A stretch of DNA of 64,000 bases from Pseudocolwellia agarivorans (GTDB lineage Bacteria; Pseudomonadota; Gammaproteobacteria; Enterobacterales; Alteromonadaceae): assembly GCF_002000085.1 (NCBI RefSeq), contig NZ_MUZU01000010.1:124001-188000 (forward strand), written 5' to 3'. Positions 8,196 through 17,004 of the stretch are shown in pieces. The translations under genes were made by a program, and so were the position numbers. The notes beneath the pieces are model-generated. The model saw only the letters and a list, made by a program, of their open reading frames with translations. It did no database searches and had not been told where the DNA came from. Positions within the stretch are counted from its first letter, which is position 1. Every line of letters begins with the position of its first letter.

Positions 8196-10025
8196 TTGAA
8201 TATTCCTGACATCCCTAATAATCATGCACTAATGATGTTAATCATTACGGCTATTGCTTTATACATTTTTAGACGCGACGATATTCCTTTAGAAACCTCA
8301 TCGTTAGCTGTACTTGTGCTTTTATGCTTAGTGTTTACTGTTTTTCCATTTGAAACCAGTACCGGACATTTAGAGGCATCTTCCTTATTTTTTGGCTTTG
8401 GTCATGAAGCCTTGGTTACTGTTTGTGCCTTAATGATAATAGGGCATGCATTAGTCAGAACTGGCTCTTTAGAGCCTGTAGGGCGGTATTTGGCTAAACT
8501 CTGGAAAATAAGCCCTACATTATCTTTATTACTTACGCTTATTATTGCCGGTGCTTTAAGTGCAGTGGTTAATAATACGCCCATTGTTGTTTTGCTTTTA
8601 CCTATTTTAATGAGCGTTGCCATAAGAACTAAAACCGATTCTTCACCCATGTTATTACCTATGGGGTTAGCGACATTAGTGGGCGGTATGACCACTACAA
8701 TAGGTACATCAACTAACTTACTTGTTGTAAGTGTAGCCAGTGATATGGGCTTGCCTAGAATTGGTATGTTTGATTTTATTGTGCCTGCATTAATTGCTGC
8801 CAGTATTGCTATTGCGTATTTATGGATAGTTGCGCCACGCTTATTGCCGACTCGATCGCCAACATTACCAGATACATCACCTCGAATTTTTACCGCTTAC
8901 TTAAATATTAATGAAGAAAGCCAATCAAATGGTAAAACCGTTGCCGAGTTACTTAAGTTAACTGATGATCAAATGACGATAGAGTCAATCCAACGCAGCC
9001 CTGATAACCGTAATGTTATTCCATTGCCTGATACTTTGATTAAGGCTGGAGACAGGTTGCAGGTAAATGATTACCCTGATCAGCTAAAAGAATTTGAAAC
9101 AGTTATTGATGCAACCCTTTATTCAGGGAACCAAAAAGTTGATGATGATCACCCTTTAAAAGAAGACAAACAAGTTTTAGCTGAAATTGTTGTTATACAA
9201 GCCTCAGGTTTAGTCGGTAGAACATTGAAAGATGCAAATTTCGCTTATCGTTATGGCGTTTCTGTGGTTGCTCTTCATCGTGAAGGCAAGGCGATGAAAA
9301 TTGGCCGTCAGAGTATTGGCCACGTTACGATTAAAACAGGTGATGTACTTTTAGTGCAAGGTGAAGCTGAACAAATAGATGGCTTAAAAGGAACTCGCGG
9401 TCTTTTAATTATTGATGGTGCTGCAAGCTTACCTTATACAAAAAAAGCCCCTATAGCGCTTTTAGTTTTAGTGTTTGTTGTTATATCTGCCGCTGTTGGT
9501 TTATTACCTATAGCCATTAGCTCTCTTTGCGGCATTCTCGTGTTATTGGCGACTAAATGCTTAGATTGGAGCGAAATCTCTTCAGCGTTAAGCAGCCAAG
9601 TTATTTTAATTGTGGCTGCATCTCTTGCGTTAGGTTCTGCCATGATGCAAACCGGTGGGGCAGAATATATAGCACAGGTTTTTGTTGCTGTTTCATCAGG
9701 ATTACCACCCGCCGGAATTTTATCCGCGCTTATGTTGTTATTAGCCGTGTTAACCAATATTGTTTCTAATAATGCTGCTGCGGTTATAGGTACACCTATT
9801 GCTGTTTCAGTTGCCACGCAATTAAATGTACCCGTAGAACCCTTTATTTTAGCTGTTCTGTTTGGTGCTAACTTAAGTTATGCCACTCCTATGGCTTATA
9901 AAACCAATATTCTAGTTATGAATGCGGGGGGGTATCGATTTTCAGACTTTATGAAAGTAGGTATACCGCTTATTCTGCTTATGTGGGTGGTATTATCGTT
10001 TCTATTAAGTTGGTTTTACCTTTAG
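8196..10025 (+). CDS. SLC13-type anion permease with two RCK_C (TrkA-C) domains
   Basis: Inner-membrane transporter of 609 aa. Two blocks of hydrophobic helices (residues about 10-215 and 410-609) flank a soluble insert with two TrkA-C-like domains at about 230-305 and 328-398. This layout is typical of SLC13/DASS-related permeases handling sulfate or dicarboxylates. The paired helical repeats contain SAVVNNTPIVVLLLP and TNIVSNNAAAVIGTP, the asparagine-rich hairpins expected for substrate and sodium binding. The start is a TTG preceded by AGAGG at 8186-8190. Next to sulfated-galactan enzymes, a role in moving sulfate released by sulfatases is attractive but inferred. Its stop lies only 7 bp from the stop of the convergent downstream gene. 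Confidence 0.8.
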   Translation: MNIPDIPNNHALMMLIITAIALYIFRRDDIPLETSSLAVLVLLCLVFTVFPFETSTGHLEASSLFFGFGHEALVTVCALMIIGHALVRTGSLEPVGRYLAKLWKISPTLSLLLTLIIAGALSAVVNNTPIVVLLLPILMSVAIRTKTDSSPMLLPMGLATLVGGMTTTIGTSTNLLVVSVASDMGLPRIGMFDFIVPALIAASIAIAYLWIVAPRLLPTRSPTLPDTSPRIFTAYLNINEESQSNGKTVAELLKLTDDQMTIESIQRSPDNRNVIPLPDTLIKAGDRLQVNDYPDQLKEFETVIDATLYSGNQKVDDDHPLKEDKQVLAEIVVIQASGLVGRTLKDANFAYRYGVSVVALHREGKAMKIGRQSIGHVTIKTGDVLLVQGEAEQIDGLKGTRGLLIIDGAASLPYTKKAPIALLVLVFVVISAAVGLLPIAISSLCGILVLLATKCLDWSEISSALSSQVILIVAASLALGSAMMQTGGAEYIAQVFVAVSSGLPPAGILSALMLLLAVLTNIVSNNAAAVIGTPIAVSVATQLNVPVEPFILAVLFGANLSYATPMAYKTNILVMNAGGYRFSDFMKVGIPLILLMWVVLSFLLSWFYL

Positions 10026-10032
10026 TAGAAAC

Positions 10033-10740
10033 CTAGTTGAACTCTATAAAAAAGTTACTGGTTAGCCTACCTGACCTTACATCATTGTTTACATCGTGTT
10101 GTGGATTTTCGATAAAAGCAGAATGAAGTAAGGTCGAAGGGTAAATTACTAAACGATTAGGTTTGTAATCAATAATATTTAATAATTCATAGTGCTCTGT
10201 ACCTCGTGTAAAGTATTTTTGTTCTGGAGCACCATGGAGATCAAAAAAGTTTTGCGCTTCTTTCATGTATGTGTCTTTTCTTCCTTCGGTAATATTCTCA
10301 AATTGAGTTGGCTTGTGTCGATAAAAAGCCGTACCGCCAAATTCACCGGGGTTAATGTAATGGATTACGGCGAAGCTAAACATTTTGTTTGTATCATAAT
10401 GAGGAATACATTGTAGTAAATTCATCTCTTTTTCATGCTGAGTTAATAATGAATAACTACCGTTTATAGGGTATAAAGTAAGATCTTTAGGGACTTTAAA
10501 TACGTTATAAAAAATGGGAGCGATCGCTTTTAAAACTGCCATACCATAACCTTCACCAACAGGGGCCCGCACTCCAGGATAATAATTATTATGCTCTTGT
10601 CCATTTATGTAATTTAAAGATGCGGCTTCGTTGATAATATCTGTGGTATTTGCCATAAAATCATCAACAACAAAAATAGGTGTTTTTTCGTTACCAACAT
10701 TAAAAAGGGCACCGTTGCTTTTTGAGCTTATTTCGAACAT
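10033..10740 (-). CDS. DUF6445-like protein, putative 2-oxoglutarate/Fe(II) oxygenase fold
   Basis: Cytoplasmic protein of 235 aa with no signal peptide. It matches, from memory, the DUF6445 family found near TonB receptors in marine and freshwater proteobacteria. The sequence carries a possible iron facial triad H114-x-D116 and H206, followed by R225-L-T227, the order seen in prolyl-hydroxylase-like 2OG-Fe(II) dioxygenases (HxD...H...RxS/T). FGGTAFYRH after the first motif is also typical of that fold. Substrate and reaction are unknown. AGGAAG precedes the ATG at a good distance. It is transcribed away from the fecI-fecR-receptor unit and convergently with the permease. The oxygenase reading is inferred from residue order only. 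Confidence 0.65.
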   Translation of the reverse strand: MFEISSKSNGALFNVGNEKTPIFVVDDFMANTTDIINEAASLNYINGQEHNNYYPGVRAPVGEGYGMAVLKAIAPIFYNVFKVPKDLTLYPINGSYSLLTQHEKEMNLLQCIPHYDTNKMFSFAVIHYINPGEFGGTAFYRHKPTQFENITEGRKDTYMKEAQNFFDLHGAPEQKYFTRGTEHYELLNIIDYKPNRLVIYPSTLLHSAFIENPQHDVNNDVRSGRLTSNFFIEFN

Positions 10741-11040
10741 TTATTACTTCCTATATCTTATTGTTCTAGCCATCATATGAATATATAACTCAAATATCCA
10801 TAGTAAATAATACATTTCCTGTTAATTCAATAAACTCTGCTAAGTGATTAATAAACAACACTGTCTTAAATATTTAAACGAACTGTCATAAAGTACAGGT
10901 AAGATAATTTACAGTTGTGCGTTAATTAATTTTCACACCATAAAAAACTTTTAAAATTTAAAAACTGATTAATATATTCACAGTTTTTGGGTTACATCAC
11001 ACACTAATAACTTATGGGTATCAGTGTAGTTACCGTTGTA
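10741..11040. other. Intergenic region upstream of the DUF6445-like gene
   Basis: AT-rich stretch of 300 bp holding the promoter region of the leftward DUF6445-like gene. I see no open frame with a ribosome binding site, no strong hairpin and no recognisable operator. Confidence 0.5.
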
Positions 11041-11202
11041 ATACCAAACGCATTAATGAATTGGGCTATTTTATACGAAGGATAAATGGTCAAATACAAG
11101 GCATTTATTTTAATAACTAGTTGTTCTAATTATTAAATAAATAACGATGTAATTGGCCATTTAAACGAGTATAAATGATCAATTGGTTATTGCGATTGGT
11201 AT
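11041..11202. repeat. MITE-like palindromic element (162 bp)
   Basis: The segment begins ATACCAAACGCATTAATG and ends with the inverted counterpart ...TATTGCGATTGGTAT. The left and right arms match imperfectly almost to the centre. For example AAATGGTCAAATAC in the left arm matches the inverted AAATGGCCAATTAC of the right arm, and TTATTTTAATAACTAG matches TTATTTATTTAATAATTAG allowing a gap. No coding frame is present. This is the layout of a non-autonomous miniature inverted-repeat element; elements starting ATACCAA are, from memory, common in Colwellia/Thalassotalea-type genomes. It ends 21 bp before the fecI start codon, so it supplies most of that gene's upstream region. Confidence 0.75.
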
Positions 11203-11223
11203 AAATAAGGTTATTGTTAATAC

Positions 11224-11739
11224 ATGGATATAAGTTCTTATATCGATCAACTTTATCGTGAGCACGGTAAAGAATTGAATAGGCTCGTACGTCGTATTTT
11301 TGGAATAGGACCACCTGATCCAGAAGATTTAGTACAAGAAGCGTTTAGTAATATGTTATTGAATAAAAATATACAAAATATAGAGCACCCTAAAGCTTAC
11401 TTGGTCAGAAGTGCTATTAATCTAGGGCGAAATTATCAATCAAAGCATCACAGTAAAATACAAGACTTTATTGATGATGCTCTACAGAGCGTTGATGAGT
11501 CTATATCTCCCGAAGGCAGTCCTGAAGATATTTATAGTTTAGATGAACGTGTTAAATCAGTGACTACCGCCATAGATAAGTTAACCCATAAGCAAAAAGA
11601 TATTGTTGTTCGTAGTCGCATTCATGGTGAAACGTACGAGCAAATTAAACAAAGTACGGGTTGGAGTTTGGCGGATATTAGTCGTCAGCTCAAAGATGCT
11701 TTACGTACTTTAGCATCTGACCATCACCATGAAAATTAA
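11224..11739 (+). CDS. FecI-like ECF sigma factor
   Basis: Extracytoplasmic-function RNA polymerase sigma factor of 171 aa. Region 2 (residues about 5-75) contains PPDPEDLVQEAFSNML. Region 4 (about 110-165) contains IDKLTHKQKDIVV and the recognition helix in YEQIKQSTGWSLADISRQLKDALRTL. It is followed 14 bp later by a FecR-type anti-sigma regulator and then by a TonB receptor with an STN signalling domain, the classical three-part cell-surface signalling order. The likely target is the adjacent receptor gene and perhaps its paralog at 18.2-20.9 kb. The ribosome binding site is weak: AAGG about 14 nt from the ATG, immediately after the MITE-like element. Confidence 0.9.
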   Translation: MDISSYIDQLYREHGKELNRLVRRIFGIGPPDPEDLVQEAFSNMLLNKNIQNIEHPKAYLVRSAINLGRNYQSKHHSKIQDFIDDALQSVDESISPEGSPEDIYSLDERVKSVTTAIDKLTHKQKDIVVRSRIHGETYEQIKQSTGWSLADISRQLKDALRTLASDHHHEN

Positions 11740-11753
11740 AAGGAAAGAGTGTT

Positions 11754-12803
11754 TTGACTACTAAAGAATTATCTCAGAATAGCGTTGAAGAGCAAGCAAA
11801 TGCTTGGTTAGTGTGCCTTTATTCTGAACAGATAAGTGACGCAACAAAAGATGATTTTTTAACTTGGTTACAAGCATCAAAAAAGCACGCAAGCGTTTAT
11901 AAACAAGTAGAGCAGGCTTGGAGAGATATCCCTTTAGCTGAAAACATTGTGGAGCATGAGTCTCTCATTGAACATAAAGGTACAGTGGCTGCTCAACCTC
12001 AGGTTAACGTTGAACAAATACAAGCTAATAAAGTGGTTTCAATAGCGAATCGCAGTCATAAAAAAATGAATACGTTGCTAGCTATTGCGGCCTCGTTAAT
12101 TATTACTATCACTGGTTATACATTATGGTGGCCCCAAGCCTTACAAACTCAGCAATATGCAACTGCTGTTGGTGAATTAAAAACGATTACATTACCTGAT
12201 AATAGCCTGGTTTATTTAGCGGCTAAATCTAGTTTTACGAGTTACTTTTCGGCAAACGAACGTAAAGTAAACTTAACCTCTGGCACGGCATATTTTGATA
12301 TTGAACCCAATAAAAACAAACCTTTTCATGTGGTTGCAGGGGCAAGTGAGATTACTGTAGTAGGTACTGAATTTGAAGTACGAAAAGGGCAAGAGCATAC
12401 CCGAATTTCGGTGACTGAAGGTGTTGTTTCGCTTTCTACTATCCTTCCATCTCATTCAAACACTATAGATAATCCATTAAAAGAAATGCTGACAGTAGGC
12501 CAACGTGCTTTTATGGCTAAAAATGGGGATTTAATCACTAAAAACCATGTTGAAAAAAACAATGTTGCCACATGGAAAAGTGGTCGTTTAATTTATTTGG
12601 ATGAAAAATTAGATGTGATTGTTGAAGATGTAAATCGTTATCGTTCGGTGCCTATTATTATTAAAAGTGACGAATTAAAAGAGCTCACTTTTACGGCTTC
12701 TTTTGACGTTGATAAAAGTGAAGAAATGCTAACGGCGTTACAGCAATTACCTAACATTAATGTGGTGCGCGAAGCTCAAGCAATTTTTATCGTATCTGAG
12801 TAG
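11754..12803 (+). CDS. FecR-like anti-sigma regulator
   Basis: Inner-membrane regulator of 349 aa that would hold or activate the FecI-like sigma factor in response to the receptor. An N-terminal cytoplasmic DUF4880-type domain has QANAWLVCLYSEQISDATKDD and a tryptophan-rich helix ending QVEQAWRDI. One transmembrane helix lies near residues 103-125 (LLAIAASLIITITGYTLWW). A periplasmic FecR domain contains LPDNSLVYLAAKSSF and GTAYFDIEPNKNKPFHVVAGASEI. A C-terminal STN-like segment follows. The start is a TTG with AAGGAAAG just upstream and overlapping no other gene; no ATG nearby fits as well. Confidence 0.9.
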   Translation: MTTKELSQNSVEEQANAWLVCLYSEQISDATKDDFLTWLQASKKHASVYKQVEQAWRDIPLAENIVEHESLIEHKGTVAAQPQVNVEQIQANKVVSIANRSHKKMNTLLAIAASLIITITGYTLWWPQALQTQQYATAVGELKTITLPDNSLVYLAAKSSFTSYFSANERKVNLTSGTAYFDIEPNKNKPFHVVAGASEITVVGTEFEVRKGQEHTRISVTEGVVSLSTILPSHSNTIDNPLKEMLTVGQRAFMAKNGDLITKNHVEKNNVATWKSGRLIYLDEKLDVIVEDVNRYRSVPIIIKSDELKELTFTASFDVDKSEEMLTALQQLPNINVVREAQAIFIVSE

Positions 12804-12868
12804 CTCATCAACACAGAGCCATATTTGCTGTCTGTAATGAGTTATATAAGTTTATGTTTAAGGTGAGT

Positions 12869-15829
12869 ATGAAACCATCGTTGGTGATTATTATTTGTTT
12901 GTTCCTATTGAATAATCATGATGTAGTCGCAAACACTTTAAACATTCGTCAGCAGCAAACCTTGTTGTTATTTTCTATTGAAGCGCAGCCCATGTCTGCA
13001 GCTCTTGCTGAGTTGTCATCTTTTACTCAGCAAACCATTCTGGCTTCTTCTGATCGTATGAAGCATCTAAAATCAAAAGAAGTTAAAGGATATTATACCG
13101 CTAACCGCGCATTAAAAATTATGTTATCTGGTAGTTCTTTACAAGCATCGTTTGAGAAAAATGGGGTTATTTTAGTAAGCGAAGTTAACCATATCAACAC
13201 GCCTAAGGCTGTTCCTGTACTCAATAAAGTTATACCTCTTAAGCATTCATCGGAAATAAATGAAGTAGTAGTTACTGCTCCACGCTCGTCTTTGCAAAGC
13301 CGTTTTCAAGAAAAAAGAGATGCGGTAAATGTTATCGAAAGTATTGCCCTAGGCGATGACCTTCATTTAAGCGAAGTTAATTTAGCTGAAACTTTATCGC
13401 ACATTCCTGGCATTTCTATTTCTAGAGATTCAGGTGAAGGTCGGCAAATATCTTTAAGAGGCTTGCAGGCTAACTATAGTCAAACACGCATTAATGGTTT
13501 AGAAGCTTTGTTTGCCACTGACTCGGGCGTTGATCAACGTGGTGGTGCTGATCGTACAAGAGGTTTTGATTTTAGTATTTTTGAACCTGAATTGTTTAAC
13601 CAAGTTAATGTACATAAATCATATGCTGCGCATTTAGATGAAGGGGCTATTTCTGGTACTATTGATTTAAAAAGCAAACAACCTTTTGATTATTATGATC
13701 ATTACTGGCATTCCTCAATGCAGATTAAAGGTCAATATAATCAATTAAAGCATAGTCGTAGCCCGCACATTTCTGCTTTTATTAGTAAACGCTCTGATAA
13801 CTTTGGCGTATTAATCTCTATGGTATATGCCAAAGTAGACACAATAGAAAAAGGCTTTCATGCTTGGCAGTGGACTCAAGCAAATTTTAATGAAAAAAAC
13901 ATTGCTGATTCCGTAGCACCAGAAGTCACACAACAACTTATTAATAATCAAGGTGAAGATCGGGTTTTTGTTCCTGTTGGTAATAGCTTATCAGCATGGG
14001 GAAATATTCGTGAACGATTAGGAATGAACAGCGCGTTGCAATGGCAAGTCAGTGATAATAACACGTTGAGTGTTAATGTATTATTAGGAAAGTTAAAAAA
14101 TAACCGTACCCATTATCAATTAGCAACAGCCGGGAGTAATGGCTTAATTGGCGATGTTAGAGGGCAGCAAGTTTTAACTGATGCTGAAATTATTAATCAA
14201 GACTTACTTTATGTGAAATTTGACCAACTAGATTTACGTACCGAACATCAGAGGCAACAAACAGAAACATCGTATTACCAAGTTTCAATTTCTGACGAAC
14301 TGACGATAAGTCATAACTTAACCGCTAATTTTATTTTAGGGGTATCACACGCCGATTTTTCATCCCCTATTAATGACAAGTTATTTTTAGAGTCAAAAAA
14401 TCAGCAAGTTGAACTTGATTGGCGAAGTGGTCTTTTAGAGAGTCATTATGGTTTTGACCTGACCCGTCCTGAACAATGGGCTTTAATGAGGAGTGATGTA
14501 CGTGAAGATGCTTTTGATAATCGTTTTCATACTTTTAAGTCAGATTTTAGTTACCAAATAGCTCAACAATCAAGTTTTGAATTTGGCGTACATGCTAAGC
14601 AATATTCATCAGCAGGGTGGGAGCGTCGTTCTAGGGTCGACTGGCGACAAATAAGTGATGCACCTAAAGCAAACTTTACACTAACGTCGTTACCCTTAGT
14701 ACAAGATTATACTGTTGCTGATCATCAAGCGACATTCGATACTATAGTGGAAACAGGTCTGCAATCACGAGAGTTAACGGCTGTTAATAATCGTGCGGGC
14801 ACGGTTTATAATATTGAAGAAAATACCTTAGCAGCCTATGGTGAATATCAAACACAAGGAACTTTATTCAACAATGTTTTATCAAGCAACATAGGAGTGC
14901 GTTGGTTTACTACTAAACAAAGTGCTAGTGGGGAGTTAAATGAACAACTGTCAGCTAAAATATTAGACAAAAAACGTAACTATTCCGCATGGCTGCCTAG
15001 CATTAACTTAAGTTATCAATTAACGCCTGATTGGCTGATGCGTTTTGCGGCTAATCGTAATATTTCAAGACCTAATCTTAATCAGCTAAGAGCTTCTGCT
15101 GATATTAATGTTGCTGACTTATCTATCAAGTTAGGTAATCCAAACCTTAAACAATTTACTGCCAATTCACTAGACTTATCGTTTGAATATTACGCTGAGC
15201 AAGGTCATGGTGCCTTATCGTTTTTTTATAAATCGTTAGACGATCATATTATTGAGCAATCAGTTAATAAAACCTATAGAGAAACAGGATTACCATTAGC
15301 ATTTTTGGCTGAAGACAGCAGAAGAACACCTGAAAGCGAGTTTACCGTTGTGCAATCTGTAAATGGCGGAAACGCTTATGTTAAAGGCATTGAATTATCA
15401 CTGAATGCTAAATTTCCTATTCCGTTTCAACACTTTGGTATTTCAAGCAATATAAGTTTAACTGATGGAAAAACAACAATAATAAAAAATAATCAACAGA
15501 TAGCGACTCAGCCGCCGGGTTTGTCAACGTTAGTTCACCATAGCCGTATTTATTATGATAATGATGATTGGGGAGTGAGTTTATCAGCCACTTATCGCGA
15601 TAAATTTATTACAAGTGTTGGTCAAGCACAAAACCAAGTTGAGGGTTTTGACGAGAGCTTGTTTGTAGATTTTAGTAGTTTTTGTCGCATTAATAAGCAA
15701 GTGGAATTAACACTAGATGTGAATAATGTAACAAATGAAACCCTACGGCAATTTCAAGATCATCGTACTTTAGTTTCAGTACAAAGTGGTCGACAAATTA
15801 CCGTAGGGCTTAAATATACCCTTAATTAA
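12869..15829 (+). CDS. TonB-dependent receptor/transducer with N-terminal STN domain
   Basis: Outer-membrane receptor of about 986 aa. After the signal peptide it has a secretin/TonB short N-terminal (STN) domain at about 30-95 (FSIEAQPMSAALAELSSFT), which in FecA-type systems contacts FecR. A TonB-box-like EVVVTAP follows, then a plug with ETLSHIPGISISRDSGEGRQ and NGLEALFATDSGVDQRGGA, then the barrel. It is strongly similar by eye to the receptor at 18221-20926. The last residue is asparagine rather than the usual aromatic. An ATG at 12854 gives a slightly longer protein, but AAGG 5 nt before ATG 12869 and a cleaner signal peptide favour the shorter form. It is downstream of fecI-fecR in the same direction, so autoregulated signalling is likely. 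The ligand is unknown. Confidence 0.92.
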   Translation: MKPSLVIIICLFLLNNHDVVANTLNIRQQQTLLLFSIEAQPMSAALAELSSFTQQTILASSDRMKHLKSKEVKGYYTANRALKIMLSGSSLQASFEKNGVILVSEVNHINTPKAVPVLNKVIPLKHSSEINEVVVTAPRSSLQSRFQEKRDAVNVIESIALGDDLHLSEVNLAETLSHIPGISISRDSGEGRQISLRGLQANYSQTRINGLEALFATDSGVDQRGGADRTRGFDFSIFEPELFNQVNVHKSYAAHLDEGAISGTIDLKSKQPFDYYDHYWHSSMQIKGQYNQLKHSRSPHISAFISKRSDNFGVLISMVYAKVDTIEKGFHAWQWTQANFNEKNIADSVAPEVTQQLINNQGEDRVFVPVGNSLSAWGNIRERLGMNSALQWQVSDNNTLSVNVLLGKLKNNRTHYQLATAGSNGLIGDVRGQQVLTDAEIINQDLLYVKFDQLDLRTEHQRQQTETSYYQVSISDELTISHNLTANFILGVSHADFSSPINDKLFLESKNQQVELDWRSGLLESHYGFDLTRPEQWALMRSDVREDAFDNRFHTFKSDFSYQIAQQSSFEFGVHAKQYSSAGWERRSRVDWRQISDAPKANFTLTSLPLVQDYTVADHQATFDTIVETGLQSRELTAVNNRAGTVYNIEENTLAAYGEYQTQGTLFNNVLSSNIGVRWFTTKQSASGELNEQLSAKILDKKRNYSAWLPSINLSYQLTPDWLMRFAANRNISRPNLNQLRASADINVADLSIKLGNPNLKQFTANSLDLSFEYYAEQGHGALSFFYKSLDDHIIEQSVNKTYRETGLPLAFLAEDSRRTPESEFTVVQSVNGGNAYVKGIELSLNAKFPIPFQHFGISSNISLTDGKTTIIKNNQQIATQPPGLSTLVHHSRIYYDNDDWGVSLSATYRDKFITSVGQAQNQVEGFDESLFVDFSSFCRINKQVELTLDVNNVTNETLRQFQDHRTLVSVQSGRQITVGLKYTLN

Positions 15830-15982
15830 TATGTTGAATTACCTTTATTATTTAAGTGACATCAACTTGGAATAAGCAAAGTTACTCAACAAGATATTTT
15901 GTCGCCTAATATGGTTTAGGAAAACAATGTTAAATATTAAGGTTTTGATAAATAGAACTTTTAATTAATTCGCTAACATTCA

Positions 15983-16912
15983 TTAATCCGAGTTGAGGTT
16001 AAGCAATAACACCATGTCTTGTTGTCGGCCAACGCCATTAATTTTTATTTGTTTGTCACTAAATTCAACCGTGCTATAAGCATTTTCTGGTGTGTCGAGC
16101 ATGGCTTTAAAAGTAACAAAATGAATCCCATTTTTTATTGCGTAATTACCGTCGTGATTATGACCATTAAACCACGCTTTAACGTTTTTATATTGGCTTA
16201 TAACATCAAGCACTTCTTCAGCATTCCATAAGTTATGAGGGTTTTCCGGAAATATTGGAAAATGACTCAGTAATACCACATGTTTGTTATTATTTTTAGC
16301 TGAACTGAGTTGTTGTTTTAACCACTTTAATTGCTCGTCGCCTATGGCACCGTTCCAGTTTTCATGACCTTTATATTTCGTTTGGTATAACGCCAAATTG
16401 TGTTTGTGTTTCTCGGTGTTTTTAGGCCAGCCATAAGTACTCACATCGTTTCCGTCTAATGCTATAAATTGCCAATCGCCCAATGTAAAACTGTAATAAC
16501 GAGCAGGCATGTTAAGTGTACTTGTTACATTATTTTTGTATTCATCAGCAATTGAAAATTCATGATTCCCAAGAACGTGATAAAAAGGCGCTTTTAAATG
16601 TTGAGTAATATTCAGTAAGGTATCAAAACTTTTAAAATCTTGATCAATAAAGTCGCCAAGATGAATAACAGATTTAAGGGGGTGCTTGTTTAAGTCGGTA
16701 ACGGCCTGCTCTAATTTTTTAGGGCAGCTAGTATATAAACGCTGACCTTTATCTGGCTGATTAGCATATTGGCAATCGGCAATAATACCTAAAGTAAATG
16801 AATGGTCGGTTGACATATTGTTAGCTTGAGCAAATGAAGGCGATATTAATAATACGACGAATACCCATGCTTGGTTTAATAAAGTTGGCGTTAATTTTGT
16901 AACTAGTTTCAT
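15983..16912 (-). CDS. Exported calcineurin-like metallophosphoesterase
   Basis: Periplasmic or secreted phosphoesterase of 309 aa with a signal peptide ending near SFAQA. All metallophosphatase blocks are visible: D46-x-Q48 (ADCQYA), GD...D (G86, D87, D90 in HLGDFIDQD), GNHE (115-118), LLSHFP and GHNHDGNY. The DxQ version and the spacing resemble the ADPRibase-Mn/CDP-alcohol diphosphatase subgroup, so nucleotide diphosphate compounds are possible substrates, but this is inference. Its stop is convergent with the STN receptor's stop 153 bp away. Upstream on the same strand are an unrecognised exported protein and a second TonB receptor, which suggests that a phosphorylated compound is processed at the cell surface for uptake. 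Confidence 0.85.
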   Translation of the reverse strand: MKLVTKLTPTLLNQAWVFVVLLISPSFAQANNMSTDHSFTLGIIADCQYANQPDKGQRLYTSCPKKLEQAVTDLNKHPLKSVIHLGDFIDQDFKSFDTLLNITQHLKAPFYHVLGNHEFSIADEYKNNVTSTLNMPARYYSFTLGDWQFIALDGNDVSTYGWPKNTEKHKHNLALYQTKYKGHENWNGAIGDEQLKWLKQQLSSAKNNNKHVVLLSHFPIFPENPHNLWNAEEVLDVISQYKNVKAWFNGHNHDGNYAIKNGIHFVTFKAMLDTPENAYSTVEFSDKQIKINGVGRQQDMVLLLNLNSD

Positions 16913-16943
16913 ATAATTTACTTAGTAGTGAGTAAATGACAAA

Positions 16944-16969
16944 GCGCACTGAATACATATTCAGTGCGC
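16944..16969 (-). terminator. Hairpin downstream of the unrecognised exported protein gene
   Basis: GCGCACTGAATA (16944-16955) pairs with TATTCAGTGCGC (16958-16969), a 12-bp stem with a 2-nt loop. It lies between the stop at 17005 and the phosphoesterase start at 16912. The tail on the minus strand (TTTGTCATTT) is only moderately T-rich, so termination may be partial. Confidence 0.5.
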
Positions 16970-17004
16970 CTATTAAGTTAAGCGTTATTAATGTTCAGAC
17001 TACT

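Noticed and set aside
11224-15829. Siderophore (iron) uptake system
   Set aside because: FecI/FecR/STN order alone suggests it, but no siderophore genes or ABC importer are present, and the same layout serves other ligands; left as ligand unknown.
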